Positions 1 through 7,358 of a stretch of 16,620 nucleotides of DNA are shown one piece after another (within the stretch, counting starts at the first letter, position 1; each line of letters begins with the position of its first letter). The DNA lies in the NCBI GenBank assembly GCA_030148625.1, contig JASBTC010000302.1:1-16620 (forward strand), given 5' to 3'. Position numbers and translations under genes: made by a program. The DNA is from Sphingobium sp. GTDB lineage: Bacteria > Pseudomonadota > Alphaproteobacteria > Sphingomonadales > Sphingomonadaceae. Below the pieces are notes generated by a model that was not told the DNA's origin, made no database searches, and was given only the letters and a program-made list of their open reading frames with translations.

Positions 1-493
1 GCTCGCTCATCAGCGGGATCAGTTCGCGCGCGACGAAGGGAAAGGTGACGAAAATCGTCGCGAGCAGGATGCCCGGCACCGCGAAGATGATCTCGATGTC
101 GTGCGCGCGCAGCCAGGGGCCGAGCCAGCCCTGCGCGCCGAAAAGCAGCACATAGATAAGGCCCGCGACGACCGGCGACACCGAAAAAGGCAGGTCGATG
201 AACGAGATGAGAAGACTCTTGCCGGGAAAATCGAACTTGGCGATCGCCCAGGCGGCGGCGATCCCGAAGACGATGTTGAGCGGGACGCTGATCGCGGCGA
301 CGAGCAGCGTCAGCCGGATCGCCGCCAGCGCATCGGGCTCGACGATCGCAGCGCCGTAAGCAGCGATGCCCTTGGACAGCGCCTCGACGAACACGGCGAC
401 GAGCGGCAACATCAGGAAGAGCGCCAGGAATGCGATCGCGAGAGCGATCAACGCGTAGCGTCCCCCCGACCCGGATTTGCGATCGTCGATCAT
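1..493 (-). CDS. cysW: Sulfate ABC transporter permease CysW (N-terminal part, cut by window edge)
   Basis: Inner-membrane permease of the sulfate/thiosulfate ABC importer, partner of CysT, with substrate delivered by Sbp and energy from CysA. The 164 codons present start [10 protein letters not shown] and show a first membrane helix (about residues 13-35), then the features expected of CysW: a segment FDFPGKSLL, the motif [13 protein letters not shown], and [14 protein letters not shown] just before the cytoplasmic EAA loop, which lies outside the window. The ATG overlaps the cysT stop codon by four bases (ATGA), and a good ribosome site (GCAGGAGAG) lies about nine bases upstream, so translational coupling is likely. 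The gene is intact as far as seen. By family convention cysA would be expected beyond position 1, but that cannot be seen. Assignment to sulfate rather than molybdate rests on the adjoining sbp and cysT. Confidence 0.93.
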   Translation of the reverse strand, partial: MIDDRKSGSGGRYALIALAIAFLALFLMLPLVAVFVEALSKGIAAYGAAIVEPDALAAIRLTLLVAAISVPLNIVFGIAAAWAIAKFDFPGKSLLISFIDLPFSVSPVVAGLIYVLLFGAQGWLGPWLRAHDIEIIFAVPGILLATIFVTFPFVARELIPLMSE

Positions 494-1371
494 CCGTTCA
501 CTCTCCTGCGGCTCCAGGCCTGGATCAGGTTGATCAGCAGGAGCATGATGAAGGAGGCAACGAGCATCACTGTCGCGATCGCGGTCGCCGCCGCATAATT
601 ATATTGTTCGAGCTGGGTGATGATGAGCAGCGGCGCGATCTCGGATTTGAAGGGCATGTTGCCCGCGATGAAGATCACCGACCCATATTCCCCGACGCCG
701 CGCGCGAAGGCGAGCGCGAAGCCCGTCAACAGCGCGGGGAGGATCGCGGGCAGGATGACACGCGCGAACACCTGCCAAGGACGGGCGCCGAGCGAGAGCG
801 CGGCTTCCTCGACCTCGGCGCTCAGATCCTCGAGCACGGGCTCGACCGAGCGGACGATGAAGGGTAGCCCGATGAAGATCAGCGCGACGGTAATGCCGAT
901 CGGATTATAGGCCACCTGGATCCCCAGCGGCTCGAGATACTGCCCGATCCAGCCATTGCCCGCATAGATGGCGGTGAGCGCAATACCCGCCACCGCGGTC
1001 GGCAGCGCGAACGGCAGGTCAACCAGCGCGTTGACGATGCGGCGCCCGGGAAAGCGGTAGCGCACGAGCACCCAAGCGGTGAGAAGGCCGAACACGGCGT
1101 TCACCAGCGCCGCCGCCAGCGCGGTTCCGAAACTGACCTTGTAGGCGGCCATCGCGCGTTCGGAAAAGCCCACCGCGACAAAGTCGGACCAGCCCATGCC
1201 CGCCGAACGGATGAACACGGTGCTGAGCGGGATGAGGACGACCAGCGACAGCCAGGCGATGGTCAAACCCATCGTCAGGCCAAAGCCGGGAATGATTGAT
1301 TTCGACTTCGGCTTCCCGGCTTGGGCCGGAACGGTCGTCATCTGCAGTGGACTGCTCAATGCGATCTCCAT
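490..1371 (-). CDS. cysT: Sulfate ABC transporter permease CysT (CysU)
   Basis: Inner-membrane subunit of the sulfate/thiosulfate importer, 293 residues, normal length for the family. After a cytoplasmic N-terminus of about 30 residues comes a first helix (about 31-55). [20 protein letters not shown] (about 105-124) is the CysT signature. The EAA loop that contacts the CysA ATPase is [13 protein letters not shown] at about 188-200, followed by a final hydrophobic helix before the terminal RRRVNG. The chosen ATG at 1371 is six bases after the sbp stop and has an AGG about eight bases upstream; a second ATG at codon 11 is possible but lacks a better ribosome site. The stop overlaps the cysW start, so sbp, cysT and cysW form one operon. 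Confidence 0.95.
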   Translation of the reverse strand: MEIALSSPLQMTTVPAQAGKPKSKSIIPGFGLTMGLTIAWLSLVVLIPLSTVFIRSAGMGWSDFVAVGFSERAMAAYKVSFGTALAAALVNAVFGLLTAWVLVRYRFPGRRIVNALVDLPFALPTAVAGIALTAIYAGNGWIGQYLEPLGIQVAYNPIGITVALIFIGLPFIVRSVEPVLEDLSAEVEEAALSLGARPWQVFARVILPAILPALLTGFALAFARGVGEYGSVIFIAGNMPFKSEIAPLLIITQLEQYNYAAATAIATVMLVASFIMLLLINLIQAWSRRRVNG

Positions 1372-1377
1372 GTCGGC

Positions 1378-2430
1378 CTATCGCTTGGTTTTCGCGAAAA
1401 TCTTGTCGAAGACGCCGCCATCGTTGAAGAAGCGCTTTTGCGCCGCCTGCCAGCCGCCAAAGCTGTCATCGATGGTGACGAGATTCACCTTCGGGAAAAA
1501 AGCGGCATATTTGGCGGTCGCTTCGGGGCTGATCGGCCGGTAATAATTCTTGCCGATGATGTCCTGCGCTTCGGGCGTGTAGAGATATTTGAGATAGGCC
1601 TCGGCGACTTCGCTCGTCCCGTGGCGCTTCGCATTGCCGTCGAGGACGGCAACCGGCGGTTCGGCGAGGATCGAGATCGACGGAACGACGATGTCGAACT
1701 TGCCCTTCCCCAATTCCTTCTGCGCGAGGAAAGCTTCATTCTCCCATGCCAGCAGAACGTCGCCAATACCGCGTTCGACGAATGTCGTCGTCGACCCGCG
1801 CGCGCCGCTGTCGAGCACGGGGACGTTGGCGAACAGCTTGCTCACATAATCTTCGGCGGCGGCGTCCGAGCCGTATTTCTTGAGCGCATAGGCCCATGCG
1901 GCAAGGAAATTCCAGCGCGCGCCGCCGCTCGTCTTCGGGTTGGGAGTGATGACCTGGATGCCCGGCTTGACCAGATCGTCCCAGTCCTTGATGCCCTTGG
2001 GATTGCCGCTGCGAACGAGGAAGACGATCGTCGAGGTATAGGGCGAACTGTTGTTCGCGAGGCGCTTCTGCCATCCTTCCGAAAGCGCGTCGGTGCGCGC
2101 CGCTATCTCGTCGATGTCATAGGCGAGCGCGAGCGTCACGACGTCGGCATCGAGCCCGTCGATGACCGCGCGCGCCTGCTTGCCCGCTCCGCCGTGGCTC
2201 ATCGTAATCTTGACGTCCTGCCCCGTTTCCTTCTTCCACTGCGCCGCGAACTTGGGATTGATCTCGGCGTAGAGTTCGCGCGTCGGGTCATAGGATACGT
2301 TGAGCAGTTCGACCGTCGCGCCCGTCTTGGCGCCGTCTTCCGATCCGCCCGAGCAACCGGCGAGCAGCGCCGCGGTCAGCGAAAAGGCGGCAGCGACGCC
2401 GAGCAGGCGCGATTTTCGAATCGAAGTCAT
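1378..2430 (-). CDS. sbp: Sulfate-binding protein Sbp, predicted lipoprotein
   Basis: Extracytoplasmic binding component of the sulfate ABC importer, 350 residues from the chosen start. Family marks include [20 protein letters not shown] near the mature N-terminus, [29 protein letters not shown] and later [20 protein letters not shown], all standard in Sbp/CysP proteins. The N-terminus is [10 protein letters not shown] plus a hydrophobic stretch ending in LLAGC, a lipobox with Cys26, so the protein is probably lipid-anchored, whereas the enterobacterial Sbp is freely soluble. The frame stays open to an ATG at 2481, but the start at 2430 is preferred: it begins the signal peptide directly and has GGGAG seven bases upstream, and the candidate promoter lies upstream of 2481. 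First gene of the sbp-cysT-cysW operon. Confidence 0.94.
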   Translation of the reverse strand: MTSIRKSRLLGVAAAFSLTAALLAGCSGGSEDGAKTGATVELLNVSYDPTRELYAEINPKFAAQWKKETGQDVKITMSHGGAGKQARAVIDGLDADVVTLALAYDIDEIAARTDALSEGWQKRLANNSSPYTSTIVFLVRSGNPKGIKDWDDLVKPGIQVITPNPKTSGGARWNFLAAWAYALKKYGSDAAAEDYVSKLFANVPVLDSGARGSTTTFVERGIGDVLLAWENEAFLAQKELGKGKFDIVVPSISILAEPPVAVLDGNAKRHGTSEVAEAYLKYLYTPEAQDIIGKNYYRPISPEATAKYAAFFPKVNLVTIDDSFGGWQAAQKRFFNDGGVFDKIFAKTKR

Positions 2431-2487
2431 GTGCAGTCTCCCACGCCCGTGCAGCCGCGTCCTGTCGCGGCGCACATCCAATACCCC

Positions 2488-2519
2488 ATTATCTCTATCT
2501 ATTGAGTAGGGATATGCAA
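2488..2519 (-). promoter_or_regulatory. Candidate sbp promoter with Rrf2-type operator
   Basis: Between the end of the regulator gene and sbp, the minus strand reads TTGCAT (2519-2514) and, 20 bases later, GATAAT (2493-2488); TAGAGA, at a spacing of 16, is an alternative -10. Lying between and over these is an imperfect dyad, ATCCCTACTCA-A-TAGATAGAGAT (2513-2491), whose arms pair at seven of eleven positions. Its inner 18 bases (2510-2493) match 13 of 18 with a site upstream of the adjacent Rrf2 gene. The position would let a bound Rrf2 dimer block RNA polymerase. This is inference from sequence; the promoter hexamer assignment is uncertain. Confidence 0.5.
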
Positions 2520-2534
2520 GCGTATTTTGAGAAA

Positions 2535-2993
2535 CTAGCCCGCGCGGCGGGTTTCAAGCTCGCCTGGGAGGGTGAAGGGGCTCTGATCGAGCGCGTCGGC
2601 GATCGTGCGCGAATCGAGGATTTGCCGACTTGCATCATAGGCGCGACCGAACTCGCGCCGTATTTCGCACTGCGATTCGTTCACGCAGTCCTCGCAGGCG
2701 CGGTAGGATTGGCGCGAAAGACATGGCAGCGGCGCCAGCGGTCCCTCGAAGAGCCGCAGAACCTCGCCGAAACTGATCGTGTCGGCGGGCCGCAACATCA
2801 CATATCCGCCGGTCTTGCCGCGGCGACTATCGAGAATCCCCGCCTTTTTGAGGTCGAGAAGTATTTGCTCGAGAAACTTGTGCGGGATATTGTGCCGCTT
2901 GGCGATCTCCGCGCTGGTCAGGGCTTCGCCGCTCGGCGCAGCGGCAACCGCCAGCAGGGCGCGAAACGCATATTTGGCCTTGTTCGAGATCAT
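2535..2993 (-). CDS. Rrf2-family transcriptional regulator, four-cysteine type
   Basis: A 152-residue DNA-binding protein of the Rrf2 family (relatives IscR, NsrR, CymR). The winged helix covers about residues 1-70: [17 protein letters not shown], the recognition region [21 protein letters not shown], and the wing [17 protein letters not shown]. The sensor part carries Cys91, Cys100, Cys103 and Cys109 (spacing 8, 2 and 5), suggesting an Fe-S cluster or thiol sensor; the spacing is not the IscR or NsrR pattern. The ATG at 2993 has AAGGG about seven bases upstream. The gene sits between the SLC13 permease and the sulfate importer operon, and its own upstream region and the sbp promoter share an operator-like sequence, so it probably controls sulfur acquisition and itself, as CymR does in Firmicutes. 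The effector is unknown. Confidence 0.9.
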   Translation of the reverse strand: MISNKAKYAFRALLAVAAAPSGEALTSAEIAKRHNIPHKFLEQILLDLKKAGILDSRRGKTGGYVMLRPADTISFGEVLRLFEGPLAPLPCLSRQSYRACEDCVNESQCEIRREFGRAYDASRQILDSRTIADALDQSPFTLPGELETRRAG

Positions 2994-3013
2994 GCAATCG
3001 CCCTTAGCATTTT

Positions 3014-3031
3014 CCCTAGCGCTTTAGTAGG
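3014..3031 (-). promoter_or_regulatory. Candidate Rrf2 operator, autoregulatory
   Basis: In the 53-base gap ahead of the Rrf2 gene the minus strand reads CCTACTAAAGCGCTAGGG, with outer arms CCTA and TAGG inverted about the centre. It agrees at 13 of 18 positions with the site in the sbp promoter, including the whole CCTACT start. TACTAA within it could serve as a -10 element with TTTAAC sixteen bases upstream, so binding would repress the regulator's own transcription. The similarity is seen directly; the operator role is inferred. Confidence 0.5.
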
Positions 3032-3046
3032 CTTTTCGCCGGCACG

Positions 3047-4807
3047 TTAAAATCCGCGCACCGCAAAAAGCGTTGCGAGAGCGGCTACGGCAACGACAAG
3101 ACATATCCCCAGCAGGGGCGCCCCGAGCCGCGGAAAATCGATGAAGCGATAGCCAGCCGCCCCCATCACGACCGCATTGTTGTGATGGCCGAACGGGGTC
3201 AGGAAATCGAGCGAGGCGCCAACGGCCACCGCCATCAGCAACGGCTCTACCGGGACGCCGGTCCGCGACGCGATGCCCGCGGCGATCGGGCTCAGCACGA
3301 CGGCGGTCGAAACATTGTCGATGAACGGCGTCATCGAAACCGCCATGACGAGCACCAATGCCGCGACCGCGATCGGCTCGGTGGTCGGCAGATACTGAAC
3401 GATCAGATTGGCGATGACGCGCGCCGCCCCCGATTGTTCGACCGCCAGTCCGAGCGGAATCATGCAGCCAAGCAAGATGACGATCGGCCAGTTCATGTCC
3501 TGGAGCGCGGTGCGCAAATCGACCGAGCGGACCATCGCCATCGCCAGCACGACGCTGCCGAACGCCAGTTCGGGGGGAGCCAGGCCGAACGCGCTGATCA
3601 ATATGCCGATCGCGAAGATCGCGAGGCTTGGGCCCGCCGGGCGCCGCGACCGCGGCGGACGCCGCCGGCTGAGGGCGAGCAAGCCGCAATCGGCCACGAC
3701 TTCGCGCAGGCCCTCGCGATCACCCGACAGGATGACCACATCGCCCATCCCGATCTTCAGGTCGGCGAAGCGCCCTTCGATCCGGCGGCGGCGACTCGCG
3801 AGGCCGGCGACGACGACGGCGCGCTCGGCAAACGCACCGACATCGCCGACCCGCGACCCCAGCAGCAGGCTGTCGGGCATGACGACGGCCTCGATCGTCT
3901 CGATGTCACCGGGCTCGATCGCCTCGGCGTCGAGGCTCGCAAGTCCGCCGTCATCGACAAGCTGCCCAAGCGTTCCAAAATCGCCTTCGAGCAACAGAAT
4001 GTCGCCCGCCGCGACAACGATATCGCTGCGCCGCGCAAAGACATGCGCGCCGTGGCGATAGACGCCATGAATGACGAATGTGCCCTTCTGCTCGGCCGCG
4101 CCGAGATGCAGACCGACGAAGGGCGATCCGAGCGGCACTTCGACTTCGGACAGAAAGTCGGTAGGCCCGGCGTCGAATTGCGACGACGCGGCAAAGCGCG
4201 TCCTCCGGAAAACGCGCGGCGCGGCAAGGATGATCCAGATCAGACCCGCGACCGCGACCGGCGCGCCGATCCAGGCAAGCTCGAAATAGCCGAAGCCGAC
4301 GCCGGTCTCCGAAATCTTCCATTCGTTGACGACCAGATTGGCGGGCGTCCCCGTGAGCGAGCAGAGACCGCCAAGGAGCGTGGCAAAGGACAAGGGCATC
4401 AGGACGCGCGCCGGCGGGATTTCGAGCCGCGCGCACACCGACAGAGCGACCGGAAAGACGAGCGCGAGCGCACCGATATTGTTCATGAAGACCGAGGTCA
4501 GCGCGGCGGTAGCGCACAGCGTCGCCAGAACCACCGTTTCGTTCTGGCTGCGGTTGATGATCCGCCGGGCAAAATTGTCGATCGCGCGCGTCTGCGACAA
4601 GGCGGCGACAATCAGGAGCATTTCGACGACCGTGATGACGGCGGGGCTCGAGAAGCCCGCGAACAGGCCGTCGACCGGAACGACGCCGAGCAGGAAGGCC
4701 GCACCGAGGCCCGTCATTGCCACCATTTCGACGCGAAAGCGCTCGGACGCATAGACGAGCAGCATGACCACGAGAATTCCGACGATGGCAAATTGGTCGA
4801 AGGTCAT
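3047..4807 (-). CDS. SLC13/DASS-family anion permease with RCK_C (TrkA-C) domains, probable sulfate uptake
   Basis: Polytopic inner-membrane transporter of 586 residues, of the subtype in which two halves of membrane helices flank cytoplasmic RCK_C (TrkA_C) domains. The first half (about 1-200) contains MNNIGALALVFPVAL near 108-122 and the DASS signature SFATLLGGLCSLTGTPANLV at 140-159. Two soluble RCK_C repeats follow, at about 217-282 and 295-375, each with an ISGD/LEGD-like end (AAGDILLLEGD; GMGDVVILSGD). The second half begins near residue 390 and carries TPFIDNVSTAVVLSP and GHHNNAVVMG, the second substrate/Na+ site region. Members of this subtype include known sulfate transporters; the placement between organosulfate genes and the sulfate ABC operon supports sulfate, but another divalent anion is possible. 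The ribosome site is weak (CCGGAACCGCCC). It probably follows the FAD gene as a separately controlled or read-through gene, since a hairpin lies between. Confidence 0.87.
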   Translation of the reverse strand: MTFDQFAIVGILVVMLLVYASERFRVEMVAMTGLGAAFLLGVVPVDGLFAGFSSPAVITVVEMLLIVAALSQTRAIDNFARRIINRSQNETVVLATLCATAALTSVFMNNIGALALVFPVALSVCARLEIPPARVLMPLSFATLLGGLCSLTGTPANLVVNEWKISETGVGFGYFELAWIGAPVAVAGLIWIILAAPRVFRRTRFAASSQFDAGPTDFLSEVEVPLGSPFVGLHLGAAEQKGTFVIHGVYRHGAHVFARRSDIVVAAGDILLLEGDFGTLGQLVDDGGLASLDAEAIEPGDIETIEAVVMPDSLLLGSRVGDVGAFAERAVVVAGLASRRRRIEGRFADLKIGMGDVVILSGDREGLREVVADCGLLALSRRRPPRSRRPAGPSLAIFAIGILISAFGLAPPELAFGSVVLAMAMVRSVDLRTALQDMNWPIVILLGCMIPLGLAVEQSGAARVIANLIVQYLPTTEPIAVAALVLVMAVSMTPFIDNVSTAVVLSPIAAGIASRTGVPVEPLLMAVAVGASLDFLTPFGHHNNAVVMGAAGYRFIDFPRLGAPLLGICLVVAVAALATLFAVRGF

Positions 4808-4849
4808 GGGCGGTTCCGGTCAGCGTCGCGAAGGTTCGACCCATGCCTA

Positions 4850-4870
4850 GACGCGGCAAAGCGCCGCGTC
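4850..4870 (-). terminator. Terminator-like hairpin after the FAD-NAD(P) protein gene
   Basis: GACGCGGC (4850-4857) and GCCGCGTC (4863-4870) form a perfect eight-base stem with a five-base loop. It lies about 50 bases after the stop codon at 4922, in the direction of transcription. There is no run of U after it on the minus strand, so it is either a weak or Rho-assisted terminator or an RNA-stabilising stem. A second small stem (GCGGC-atc-GCCGC, 4908-4920) lies directly after the stop codon. Confidence 0.4.
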
Positions 4871-4921
4871 ATTTCCTATCCGACGATCGGGTCCCTCGAA
4901 AGCGGCTGCGGCATCGCCGCG

Positions 4922-6319
4922 TCAGAGTCCTTCGCCTGCAATCCAATGCGCGTTGACGAGACGCCGCGCGAGGGCGCTCACCTGAATACGGATGTCGGGC
5001 ACCGCGACGACTTCCCACAGATCGCCCCGCGTCATCGGGCCGATCGCGAGGATATGGTCGGATGCGCGGCCTTCGTTGTCGACGACATGCCCGTCGCGGT
5101 CGATGTCGAGTCCGAGCCGCAGTGCGTCGGGCCGGATCTTTCCCTTGCGGAGCAACTGGCGAACGAGCGGATCGGTGGCGCGCAACAGGTCGCCCTGCGG
5201 CCCGGTACAATTGATGATGCGGGCGACGTCGAGGCGCTCGACGCGCGCTTCGCCGCGCGGTCGCCAGTGGACGGCGACCGTATCGGGCTCGCTGACGACC
5301 TCGCTGATCTTCCCGGCGCGGAAAACGAGTTGCCCCGACCGGACCAGGCCATCGATGCGCGCCGCGACCTCGGGCGCCAGCCGGTGGCGATGAATGTCCC
5401 AGAAGGGCCGGAGGTGGCGAAGGAAACGCGCCCGCTTGTCGGCATCCGCCGACGCCCACATCATTTGGGTAATCGGCCGGATCGAATCGACGGCTAAACG
5501 CCAGTCGGCGTTCTGCGCGGCCTGGCGCACCCACTGCACGAGTGTCGACAGCTCGGGAGCGGGTTTGGCGAGCACCGGCGGCGCGGGCGGCAGTCCGTCC
5601 ACATGACGATGGGGCCGTAAGCCGCGCCGCGACATCGCGACGATCTTGCCTTCAAAGCCGCTCGAAGCGAGCCGCAGAATGACGTCGATGGCGGTGAGTC
5701 CGGTGCCGATGATGAGCACGGTTTGCCCTTGCCGCAGTCCTTCGGCGAGCGGACTCGACCAGGGTTCGCCGACATAGCGCCAGGGTGTCAGCCCGGCGCC
5801 GGATGTCGCAGGATGATCGTGCGGCGGGAGGTTCCCGATCGCGAGCACCGCGCGATCGGCCTCGATCAGTCCGCCGTGGGCGAGGCCGAGCGTCACCTGC
5901 CCGCCGCGCTCCTCGATATCGAGCACCTCGTCGTCGACGAGCTTCAGTCGCCGACCGTGCCGATCCATCGCCGAAGCCAGCGTCTCGCGCAGATAAAGAC
6001 CATAGATGGCGCGGGTGACGAACGCACCATCGCAACCCTGACCCCGCGCTGCGAGCCAGTTGCAGAAGTGATCGGGGCGGTCGGCAAAGGCGCTCATATT
6101 GCCGGCGCGAACATTGAGAAGATGCGACCTGTCCGAACTGCTGTAGGCAACCCCCGCCCCCATGCGGTTCCGGTCGCGTTCGATCAGCAGTACCTCGACA
6201 TCGGCCTGTTCGAGAAGGTTGATCGCCAGCATCGTTCCGGAGAAGCCCGCCCCGACGATTGCGACGCGGGCGGCTGTGCGGAAGCGCGGGCGCGGCGAAT
6301 GCAGCTCGGCTTGGTACAT
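4922..6319 (-). CDS. FAD-NAD(P)-binding protein of the COG4529 / YdhS type
   Basis: Predicted cytoplasmic flavoprotein of 465 residues. The N-terminal Rossmann motif is VAIVGAGFSGTM (about 19-30), followed by the family signature GAGVAYSSSDRSHLLNVRAG (54-73) and NMSAFADRPDHFCNWL (74-89). A second dinucleotide motif, VLIIGTGLTAIDV, lies at 201-213, and IGPMTRGDLWEVVAVPDIR lies near the end. This is the layout of E. coli YdhS and relatives, whose reaction is not established. The frame is open back to 6382, but the ATG at 6319 is chosen: it follows the upstream dioxygenase stop by two bases, has GGTGAG directly ahead, and avoids a 60-base overlap. Tight coupling to a TauD/AtsK dioxygenase suggests a redox role in organosulfur breakdown, which is inference only. 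Confidence 0.85.
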   Translation of the reverse strand: MYQAELHSPRPRFRTAARVAIVGAGFSGTMLAINLLEQADVEVLLIERDRNRMGAGVAYSSSDRSHLLNVRAGNMSAFADRPDHFCNWLAARGQGCDGAFVTRAIYGLYLRETLASAMDRHGRRLKLVDDEVLDIEERGGQVTLGLAHGGLIEADRAVLAIGNLPPHDHPATSGAGLTPWRYVGEPWSSPLAEGLRQGQTVLIIGTGLTAIDVILRLASSGFEGKIVAMSRRGLRPHRHVDGLPPAPPVLAKPAPELSTLVQWVRQAAQNADWRLAVDSIRPITQMMWASADADKRARFLRHLRPFWDIHRHRLAPEVAARIDGLVRSGQLVFRAGKISEVVSEPDTVAVHWRPRGEARVERLDVARIINCTGPQGDLLRATDPLVRQLLRKGKIRPDALRLGLDIDRDGHVVDNEGRASDHILAIGPMTRGDLWEVVAVPDIRIQVSALARRLVNAHWIAGEGL

Positions 6320-6321
6320 GC

Positions 6322-7215
6322 TCACCGCGCCACCACGTCTCCGGACACCGTGACCCGCTCGAGCACCCGGGGCGCCGGCCAATAATCGCCGACCGCATAA
6401 TGTTGGGTCGAGCGATTGTCCCAGATCCCGATCGCGTTCGGCGTCCAGCGGAAGCGGACATGATATTCGGGAACCTTGATCCGGTCGAACAGCAGGCGCA
6501 GCAGGGCGTCGCTCTCCTCCTCGGGCAGGCCGATGATGCGGCTGGTGAAGGTGTAATTGACGTAAAGGATTTGCTCGCCGGTCTCGGGATGGGTCCGCAC
6601 GACCGGGTGGCGGACCGGCGGAAACTTCTCGGCCAGCTCGGCGCGTTTTTCCTCCGACACCCGACCGCCGAAGCTGCGGACGATGTCATGCTCGGCGTCC
6701 AGCCCAGCGATCCGGTCCTTTACCGGCAGCGGCAGTCCGGCGTAGGCTGCCGCGGCATCGGCCCAGATCGTATCGCCGCCGAGCGGCGGGAGGATACGCG
6801 CGCGCAGGATCGACGTGATCGACGGTTTTTCGCGGAAGGTCACGTCGGTGTGCCACTTGTTATAGGCCTGAAAGGGCGCGAGCGTTTCGGCGGTCAGCTG
6901 GCCCCCTTCGACCCCTTCGATACGAAGGATCTCGGGATATCCCGCGATGTGCGGTATCACGGGATGGCCTTCAAGTTCGCCGAACAGCCGACCCAGCCGC
7001 ACATGACTGTCATGGCTGATGTCCTGGTCGCGAAAGAAGAGCACCTTGTACGAAAGCCACGCATCGCGCAGCCAGTCGGCGGCGGCAGCGCCGAGCGGGC
7101 GGTCGAGATCGAGTCCCGCGATCTCGGCTCCGATGGTCGGCGTCGATGGCGTGACGCCAATGCCCAGCGAGGCGGCACGATCAATCAGGTCGGGGACAAG
7201 CGGATTTGTGGCCAT
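6322..7215 (-). CDS. TauD/TfdA-family Fe(II)/2-oxoglutarate dioxygenase (taurine or alkyl sulfate type)
   Basis: Cytoplasmic dioxygenase of 297 residues. Family members couple decarboxylation of 2-oxoglutarate to hydroxylation next to a sulfonate or sulfate ester, after which sulfite (TauD) or sulfate (AtsK) leaves. The iron triad is visible: His122 and Asp124 in KWHTDVTF, and His272 in NRSTQHYAVGDY. Arg283 and Arg287 (PRVLERVTVSGD) are placed like the C-terminal arginine pair that holds 2-oxoglutarate and substrate. LFFRDQDI near 59-66 is also typical. The ATG at 7215 has GAGGAG eight bases upstream and a good promoter 58 bases further up. It is the first gene of a unit with the COG4529 protein. 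It differs clearly from the second dioxygenase at 9139-10092, so the two are paralogues with probably different substrates. TauD-like and AtsK-like function cannot be separated here. Confidence 0.9.
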   Translation of the reverse strand: MATNPLVPDLIDRAASLGIGVTPSTPTIGAEIAGLDLDRPLGAAAADWLRDAWLSYKVLFFRDQDISHDSHVRLGRLFGELEGHPVIPHIAGYPEILRIEGVEGGQLTAETLAPFQAYNKWHTDVTFREKPSITSILRARILPPLGGDTIWADAAAAYAGLPLPVKDRIAGLDAEHDIVRSFGGRVSEEKRAELAEKFPPVRHPVVRTHPETGEQILYVNYTFTSRIIGLPEEESDALLRLLFDRIKVPEYHVRFRWTPNAIGIWDNRSTQHYAVGDYWPAPRVLERVTVSGDVVAR

Positions 7216-7272
7216 AACGCATTCTCCTCAAGATGCTTCTGGCCGGTCGACTCGTGGCGTCCCGACCGAACC

Positions 7273-7300
7273 ATTTTAAGGCAATCACTTTAGTTGACAA
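7273..7300 (-). promoter_or_regulatory. Sigma-70-type promoter for the first dioxygenase gene
   Basis: The minus strand reads TTGTCA (7300-7295), a 16-base spacer, and TAAAAT (7278-7273), each close to the sigma-70 consensus. The expected start point is near 7266, giving a leader of about 50 bases to the GAGGAG ribosome site. The spacer contains AACTAAAGTGATT, which shares ACTAAAG and 11 of 18 positions with the operator-like site ahead of the Rrf2 gene (compared over 7297-7280), so this promoter may also be controlled by that regulator. Confidence 0.65.
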
Positions 7301-7308
7301 TGGGCATC

Positions 7309-7345
7309 GCGCGGCGTGGCCCGCATATCGCTCGTCTCGCCGCGC
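7309..7345 (-). terminator. Hairpin after the arylsulfatase gene
   Basis: GCGCGGCG (7309-7316) and CGCCGCGC (7338-7345) are perfect inverted copies with a 21-base loop. They lie 14 bases after the arylsulfatase stop codon and just before the promoter of the next unit. A ten-base direct repeat, GCATCGCGCG (7304-7313 and 7344-7353), overlaps the arms. No U-tract follows, so factor-independent termination is not assured; position is the main support. Confidence 0.4.
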
Positions 7346-7358
7346 ATCGCGCGAGGGG

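Noticed and set aside
2431..2481. Upstream extension of sbp
   Set aside because: It would add an Arg-rich stretch before the lipoprotein signal; the internal ATG has the better ribosome site.
1321..2505. Plus-strand open frame of 394 codons
   Set aside because: Lies opposite sbp, which has full family motifs; the translation shows no domain.
3182..5497. Long plus-strand open frame of 771 codons
   Set aside because: It is antisense to the SLC13 permease and flavoprotein, both with clear family motifs; its translation is Arg/Asp-rich with no domain, as expected for a shadow frame in GC-rich DNA.
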